Notes under the pieces: generated by a model
Told to the model about the DNA's origin: nothing
Seen by the model: only the letters and a program-made list of their open reading frames with translations
Databases searched by the model: none
Program-made: the position numbers and the translations under genes
Shown: in pieces, positions 7,070 through 11,480 of the stretch
Position numbering within the stretch: position 1 is the stretch's first letter
Layout of the letters: each line of letters starts with the position of its first letter
Source: Patescibacteria group bacterium
GTDB lineage: Bacteria > Patescibacteriota > JABMPQ01 > JAHIRA01
DNA length: 11,480 nt
Direction: 5' to 3'
Assembly (NCBI GenBank): GCA_018818905.1
Contig: JAHIRA010000150.1
Location: 1-11,480, forward strand

Positions 7070-8296
7070 ATGAAAATTCTCTTCACAACGCATCACCTTG
7101 ACGACTTCGCTGGTTCTGAGCTGTACACTTTTGATATTACACGAAGTTTAAGGTCTTCGGGGCATGATATTTTTGTTTATTCTCCCGTACTTGGGAAAGT
7201 TTCAGGGAAAATTAAAGACGCCGATATTGAAATAACAGATGACTTGCGTGAGTTTAAGGAAATAGACTTTGATGTGATTTATGCGCAGCACAACACGACA
7301 GCTATTATCGCTAGGTCTGTATTTCCAAAGACGCCTATGATTTTCTGCTCTCATAGTGCATATCATGAGATTGAGCAACCACCGTCTATTGATATTGGAA
7401 TACATAGCTATGTAGCCTTACATGAAGAAATATACGACAACCTAAAAGACAACTATCATGTGTCTGATGATAGAATTGAACTTATTAGGACTCCGATTAA
7501 CTTTGATAAGTTCAGCTACAACTCAGTCATAAACGAAAAACCAAAGAAGCTTCTAGTGATTAGTAATCACTACAAAGACGATGTTAAGAAAGTTATCGAA
7601 GAAGCTTGTAGCAAGGAAGGTTTGAAGTGTTATCATATAGGCCTGCCAGAAAATCCTGTTGAAGACGTCAAGAAATATATCGACGAGTCTGATATTGTTG
7701 TTACGCTTGGCAGGGGGGCCTTGGAAAGTCTTGCTAGTGGTAGGATGGTGATTGTCTTTGATCATTTTGGTGGAGATGGCGCGGTCACAATAAAGAGCTT
7801 TGATGCGTTGCGGGCACATAACTTTTCTGGTAGATCTTTTGGTAGGCATTACTCAACTGATGAATTTGTAGAGGAAGTTCGAAGGCTAAGAAATGCAGAT
7901 AGGGAAGCTCTTAGTAAAAAAGTATTTGAAGAACATGAGATAGCAAGAGTTAGCAAGAAGTTGTTGGCTTCATTAAAGAAAGCTAAAGGAACTGAGGTGA
8001 GAAGCTCTATTCTAGAAGGTCATCTTTTAAACGAGCTTACCTTTTTGGAAAACATGGCAAAAAATGCTGGTAGGCTTGGTAAAGAAACGATAGAAATATC
8101 AAGAATAGTGAAGCTTAGAGATAATGAAATAAGTGGGTTAAGAAAAGTGATAACAACAGAACAAGACAAGGCGTTGTTGGCCGATAGGGAACTAAAAAGA
8201 AAAGAAAAGGAGCTACAAGAAATCAAGTCGAAGAGTTGTGTTAAGTTGATTATGTGGTTTTATAGAAAGCTCTTGAGTAAACGAAATGATTCATGA
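7070..8296 (+). CDS. GT4-like glycosyltransferase with C-terminal coiled coil
   Basis: A 408-residue protein whose first 300 residues follow a GT-B, GT4-like plan. It has 'MKILFTTHHLDDFAGSELYT' at the N-terminus with the glycine loop, 'DVIYAQHN' (68-75), a linker to the second half at about 160 ('KKLLVISNH'), and 'VTLGRGALESLASGRMVIVF' (211-230) as the donor-sugar region with E219. From about 300 onward it becomes helical and charged, with a heptad-like stretch at about 340-387. It ends in a short helix mixing aromatic and basic residues (C390 to L402), which could bind the membrane surface. Such tails occur in other polysaccharide-locus enzymes. A weak AGG (7059-7061) lies 8 bases before the start. 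The stop overlaps the next gene by 4 bases (ATGA). Substrate unknown; the tail may organise a complex or hold the enzyme at the membrane. Confidence 0.85.
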   Translation: MKILFTTHHLDDFAGSELYTFDITRSLRSSGHDIFVYSPVLGKVSGKIKDADIEITDDLREFKEIDFDVIYAQHNTTAIIARSVFPKTPMIFCSHSAYHEIEQPPSIDIGIHSYVALHEEIYDNLKDNYHVSDDRIELIRTPINFDKFSYNSVINEKPKKLLVISNHYKDDVKKVIEEACSKEGLKCYHIGLPENPVEDVKKYIDESDIVVTLGRGALESLASGRMVIVFDHFGGDGAVTIKSFDALRAHNFSGRSFGRHYSTDEFVEEVRRLRNADREALSKKVFEEHEIARVSKKLLASLKKAKGTEVRSSILEGHLLNELTFLENMAKNAGRLGKETIEISRIVKLRDNEISGLRKVITTEQDKALLADRELKRKEKELQEIKSKSCVKLIMWFYRKLLSKRNDS

Positions 8297-9669
8297 AAAT
8301 TTTGCTGGTTGTTCACGATTTTTGGCCAAATTTTAAAGCAGGGACAGAAAATGCGACATACTATCTAGCAAAGGAGCTTTCTAAACGACACGAGGTCTAT
8401 GTCTTTACTGCTGAGCCAAATTCTGAAAGTTACGGATTTGAAGAAATATATGACGAAAGTGGTTTCAAAGTGATCAGAATTCATCAGCGAAAGTCATCTT
8501 TTCGAAGTATCAAAGACACATACCAGAATGCAAAACTAAATTCTGTCTTCAGAGAATATTTGAGCAAGGTCAATCCAGATGTTGTTCATGTTCAACATTT
8601 AGTAGGTCTATCGATTGATTTCATAAAAATAGCTAAGAATAGGAACGTGCCCGTATTATATACCTTGCATGATTTTTGGTTTGAATGTCCTCTAATAAGA
8701 AAGTATTACAAGAATAATATTTGCCATGACTGTGGTAGCAGTAAGTGTAACGAGTGCTTGATTACCTCCTTTCCTCTAACCAGTAGTTCTTCTTTTATTG
8801 CGGCAGCCTTAAAAAAAATGCTAAAGACGAGATATGTGAAACGTATCACGTATACTCTCTTGAGCGGTTTTAATCTAAGCTATTTAGTGCAAGGTGGTCA
8901 AAGAAGGAGCCTGCTTAGAGAAAGAAACAAAAGCTTCATGGAAGCATTTGAGTTGGTTGATGTTTTTATTTCACCGTCTCAATTTCTTGCGGATGAGGTG
9001 AAAAAATTTGGCATATCTAAAAGCATAAAAGTAGTTTCTCATGGATTAAGCATTCCATCAGAAAAGCTTTTGAAGGATTTTTTTGAAAGAAAGGAAAAGA
9101 AGAACAACGAGGTAAGGTTTTGCTTTATGTCTCATCTGGCAAGAGAAAAGGGAATTAAAGAGTTGATTGATTCATTTTTGAAGCTGAAGCTAAAATACAG
9201 CAATGTTTTCCTTGATATCTATGGCTCGTATAATGAGAATGACAGGTACTCAAAGACTGTTCTCGAAAAACTTGAAGGCACAGAAGGGATCAAATATCAT
9301 GGAGTGTTCTCAAATGAATCCATCAGCAGAGTTTTGCAAAATGTAGATGTTGTTGTTGTGCCGTCTTTGTGGGAAGAGATTTACTGCTTAGTTGTAGATG
9401 AGGCATATTTGCATAAGATACCAGTAATTGTTTCAAACAGAGGTGGGATGGCTGAACGAGTTAAGAAGGGGAAGGGCGGATATATTTTTGATCCGGATGT
9501 TAAGGATGACTTGTTTGATAAAATGAGTCTATTTGCCGATGATCCAAATCACGCAAGAAAGTTGAGCAAATCTATCCCAGAGATTAAATCAATAGACAAA
9601 TATAGCGAGGAAATCGAAAAAATTTACTTTAAATGCCTAGAAAAAAATGAAGTGGCTTATAAAAAATAA
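8293..9669 (+). CDS. GT4 glycosyltransferase with cysteine-rich insertion
   Basis: A 458-residue GT4 enzyme, longer than typical because of an insertion in the N-terminal half. The start 'MKILLVVHDFWPNFKAGTEN' gives the glycine loop, with 'PDVVHVQHL' (95-103) and 'LYTLHDFWFECP' (122-133) after it. Five cysteines follow as CX11CX2CX4CX2C (C132, C144, C147, C152, C155), which may bind a metal. The donor half starts near 274 with 'VRFCFMSHLAREKGIKELI', then 'LDIYGSYN' (307-314) and an intact EX7E pair, E362 and E370, in 'PSLWEEIYCLVVDEA'. No membrane helix is clear. The start overlaps the previous stop by 4 bases and the 3' end overlaps the following gene by 23 bases. A run of eight A's at 8811-8818 lies inside the gene. 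The sugar transferred is unknown. Confidence 0.92.
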   Translation: MKILLVVHDFWPNFKAGTENATYYLAKELSKRHEVYVFTAEPNSESYGFEEIYDESGFKVIRIHQRKSSFRSIKDTYQNAKLNSVFREYLSKVNPDVVHVQHLVGLSIDFIKIAKNRNVPVLYTLHDFWFECPLIRKYYKNNICHDCGSSKCNECLITSFPLTSSSSFIAAALKKMLKTRYVKRITYTLLSGFNLSYLVQGGQRRSLLRERNKSFMEAFELVDVFISPSQFLADEVKKFGISKSIKVVSHGLSIPSEKLLKDFFERKEKKNNEVRFCFMSHLAREKGIKELIDSFLKLKLKYSNVFLDIYGSYNENDRYSKTVLEKLEGTEGIKYHGVFSNESISRVLQNVDVVVVPSLWEEIYCLVVDEAYLHKIPVIVSNRGGMAERVKKGKGGYIFDPDVKDDLFDKMSLFADDPNHARKLSKSIPEIKSIDKYSEEIEKIYFKCLEKNEVAYKK

Positions 9670-11464
9670 ATACACTGTTCTGCTACTTTTGATTCTGCTT
9701 GCACCAGTTCTGTTCTACATTCTTGGAAAAGGTGAGCTAGCAAGTAATATCAGTATTAGTTTTGTATACTTCTTTTCTTTGCTTATTCCAGGCTATGCGA
9801 TTCTTTCTCTTCCATATTTTAAAAAGCTAAAAGAAATTGAGAAATTCTGCTTTTCTTTTGGCATAAGTGTTTTTCTCTATGCTGTTCTAGCTGTGATTTC
9901 TACAGCACTTTTTTTCGATTGGCTTGAGTTTGTGAATTGGGGATTTCTCATTGTGTTGAATGCTGTGAGTCTTTTGTATATTGTTTTTAAAGTCAAGAGA
10001 GCAAAAATATCAAGCAATAGCGATTTACCAAAAAAACTTATTAGTATTCTTCTTTCATTTATTGTTTTTCTCCAAATATTTGTATCGCTTCCATTTTTTG
10101 TTGAAGAAAACCTTCCTGATGGGGCATATGTCTTTAAAAATGGAGATAGTCTTCATGTCAAAATTCAAGCATTGACGGGTGATCTTCCGGCTGACAATTT
10201 TGTGCCATATGCTTTCTCTCATTTTTTGCTGCGAGGTATCTCTTTTCAGGAGAATAGACCTTTACTTCCCTGGCAAGAGGTTTCAAACAGAACAGTTTTG
10301 GCAGGTTTGAATTCAACATTTTTCATGTCAATATTCCATATGCCTGAAAAAGATGACGATGGACTAATAGGTAAGTTTAGCTACCTTGGTGTTCAGTGGC
10401 CGGATGTTGGGTCATTTGGAGAGGATAATATGTCGTATGCGGTTTTTCTTGATATAAGTATGGTCATGAACAGTTTGTTTGTTTTCTCACTGTTTATGCT
10501 GATGTACCGGTTTTTTGGTGAAAATAAGGCATTTGCGGTTGTGCTACTATTCTTAATATTTCCCTATGCGGTGAACCAAGCTATTTTTGCTTGGCCAAAA
10601 TTCTTGATGAGCTACTATTTGCTTCTGGCCGCCTATTTGCTTCTAGGGGAGAAGAAACCTCCGGTTTTGTTGCCACTTTTTCTGGCGATGGCCTATCAGT
10701 CTCATCCGTCAGCAATGGTGTATGTTGGCTTTTCAATTGTGTATTTCTTTGCAAAAGAATGGCAGTTTGGAATTTGGCTCGCATTTGTAAAAACGGCAAA
10801 GCTTTGTTTAGGGGTTTTATTGTTAGTTGCTCCTTGGTTTATCTGGACAAAGCTGATTGTCAGAATTCCTTCAGACTTAATCAAACAGAATCTTGTGTCT
10901 GAAAATTACACTCTTTCATATCAACTAAAAGCGAGACTAGACAATTTTTTTACTCTTGTATTGCCATGGGTAACAAGTGCCCAAACGTTAAAAATCAAAC
11001 TGCTAAAAGAGATGTTGTTCACTTTTACGGGGTCTGTGGGTATATTTTTTATTTTCAGTTACTATTATGCAACAAGATATTTTAGGAAGCATTTCTTGGA
11101 AATTACCCTTCTTCTCTTGGCTCCCTTAGTGTTCCTAATACTTCCCTGGGGAAATCCGATGGGATCGTTCTCGGTTTTATTTGCACAGCCCGTAATTCCC
11201 GTATGCTTTGCATTTGGTATAATAATATTTTCGTCAAAAAATAAGTTCGTATTTTCTATTGGATGTGTGGTGCTACAGATGGCTCTTTGTTTTTATGTCC
11301 TTTGGTTTGGGATGTATAATCTCAATTTGCAGGCAAATCTTTACGATTTGCCGAATTCTAATATAGGAATTTTGTGGTTGTTGCAGGCTTTGTGGATTAT
11401 CACTGCTTTGTATTCTTTGTACAAAAAAAGTCCTGATGACCAGCGTTACAATCTTAGATGCTAG
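9647..11464 (+). CDS. Large polytopic membrane protein, possible GT-C-type enzyme
   Basis: A 605-residue integral membrane protein with roughly 13-14 hydrophobic helices. Five lie in the first 152 residues, then comes a long, mostly polar segment at about 153-255, then eight or so helices to about 592. The 'LLIPGYAILSL' near residue 45 is a pattern common at the N-terminus of large bacterial and archaeal membrane proteins annotated as GT-C-like. The polar segment has charged and aromatic motifs ('NGDSLHVK', 'LPADNFVPYAFSHFLLRG', 'EVSNRTVLAGL') that look conserved rather than random. The usual acidic motif in the first external loop of classical GT-C enzymes is not evident, since that loop is only a few residues. 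It could be a GT-C transferase using the lipid-phosphate sugar made by the 1204-2136 product, a ligase or a polymerase; none is proven. The start ATG 9647 overlaps the preceding gene by 23 bases and leads directly into a basic residue run and the first helix. Confidence 0.7.
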   Translation: MKWLIKNKYTVLLLLILLAPVLFYILGKGELASNISISFVYFFSLLIPGYAILSLPYFKKLKEIEKFCFSFGISVFLYAVLAVISTALFFDWLEFVNWGFLIVLNAVSLLYIVFKVKRAKISSNSDLPKKLISILLSFIVFLQIFVSLPFFVEENLPDGAYVFKNGDSLHVKIQALTGDLPADNFVPYAFSHFLLRGISFQENRPLLPWQEVSNRTVLAGLNSTFFMSIFHMPEKDDDGLIGKFSYLGVQWPDVGSFGEDNMSYAVFLDISMVMNSLFVFSLFMLMYRFFGENKAFAVVLLFLIFPYAVNQAIFAWPKFLMSYYLLLAAYLLLGEKKPPVLLPLFLAMAYQSHPSAMVYVGFSIVYFFAKEWQFGIWLAFVKTAKLCLGVLLLVAPWFIWTKLIVRIPSDLIKQNLVSENYTLSYQLKARLDNFFTLVLPWVTSAQTLKIKLLKEMLFTFTGSVGIFFIFSYYYATRYFRKHFLEITLLLLAPLVFLILPWGNPMGSFSVLFAQPVIPVCFAFGIIIFSSKNKFVFSIGCVVLQMALCFYVLWFGMYNLNLQANLYDLPNSNIGILWLLQALWIITALYSLYKKSPDDQRYNLRC

Positions 11465-11480
11465 GCTAGCTAAATTTTCG
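11436..11480 (+). CDS. Start of a further gene, probably GT4 glycosyltransferase (truncated by window end)
   Basis: From the ATG at 11436 a frame stays open to the last base, giving 15 residues: MTSVTILDARLAKFS. 'ILDARLAKFS' resembles the N-terminal strand and loop of GT4 enzymes of the 'IDARL...GIGRY' type, where the next residues would be the glycine loop. The start would lie 29 bases inside the polytopic protein gene, comparable to the 23-base overlap at 9647-9669. No Shine-Dalgarno is visible. Only 45 bases are available, so this is a pattern-based call; the bases after 11480 would settle it. Confidence 0.5.
   Translation, partial: MTSVTILDARLAKFS

Noticed and set aside
7553..7849. Minus-strand open frame of 98 codons within the coiled-coil glycosyltransferase gene
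   Set aside because: It is fully covered by a supported GT4-like gene, and its composition is that of an antisense shadow.
8811..8818. Eight-A run in a GT4 gene as a slippage site
   Set aside because: Such runs are common in AT-rich Lys-coding stretches, also at 737-744. The frame is intact and nothing suggests a programmed shift.
10591..10902. Plus-strand open frame of 103 codons inside the polytopic protein gene
   Set aside because: It is out of frame within a clear membrane-protein gene, has no ribosome site, and its product has no recognisable pattern.

Overview
The window is the front of a surface-polysaccharide assembly and export locus, read entirely on the + strand and packed almost without gaps. 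The host is probably a Patescibacteria/CPR-type bacterium. The reasons are the compact, overlapping genes, the weak or absent Shine-Dalgarno sequences at most starts, a moderately AT-rich composition (by eye), and a free-standing receiver protein ending in the 'GAKDYFIKS' style I associate with that group. This placement is an inference from style, not a phylogenetic result. TGA is used as an ordinary stop, including in two ATGA overlaps, so there is no sign of the TGA-recoding codes known in some CPR lineages.

Region 1 (1-1105) is the tail of an upstream transcription unit. It holds an unrecognised protein with one N-terminal membrane anchor and an external domain, translationally overlapped by a single-domain CheY-like response regulator. 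A 98-base gap follows (1106-1203). It has a weak hairpin/T-rich stretch at its left end and a near-consensus sigma70-type promoter at its right end, only about 15 nt before the next start codon.

Region 2 (1204-11464, continuing past the edge) looks like one operon of nine complete genes plus a tenth cut by the window end. In order: a DPMS/GtrB-like GT2 with two C-terminal membrane helices; a GT4; a membrane-anchored GT2 of the WbbL-like type; the ABC-2 permease and ATPase of a Wzm/Wzt exporter, whose ATPase carries the C-terminal carbohydrate-binding domain; a small radical SAM/SPASM protein; a GT4-like enzyme with a coiled-coil tail; a GT4 with a cysteine cluster; a 605-residue polytopic membrane protein; and the first 15 codons of what looks like another GT4. 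Adjacent genes overlap by 1, 4, 4, 23 and 29 bases or are separated by 0 to 12 bases.

As a working model, cytoplasmic GT2/GT4 enzymes build a glycan on a lipid carrier and the Wzm/Wzt pair exports it. The GtrB-like enzyme makes a polyprenyl-phosphate-sugar, which the polytopic protein could use as a donor on the outer face. The radical SAM protein is the odd member and its substrate cannot be read from sequence. No initiating phosphoglycosyltransferase, nucleotide-sugar synthesis gene or polysaccharide-anchoring enzyme is present; these must lie elsewhere or downstream. I saw no RNA gene, mobile element, CRISPR array or long repeat. I do not see a clearly new molecular system here; the most unusual parts are the radical SAM enzyme, the coiled-coil glycosyltransferase and the unclassified polytopic protein.
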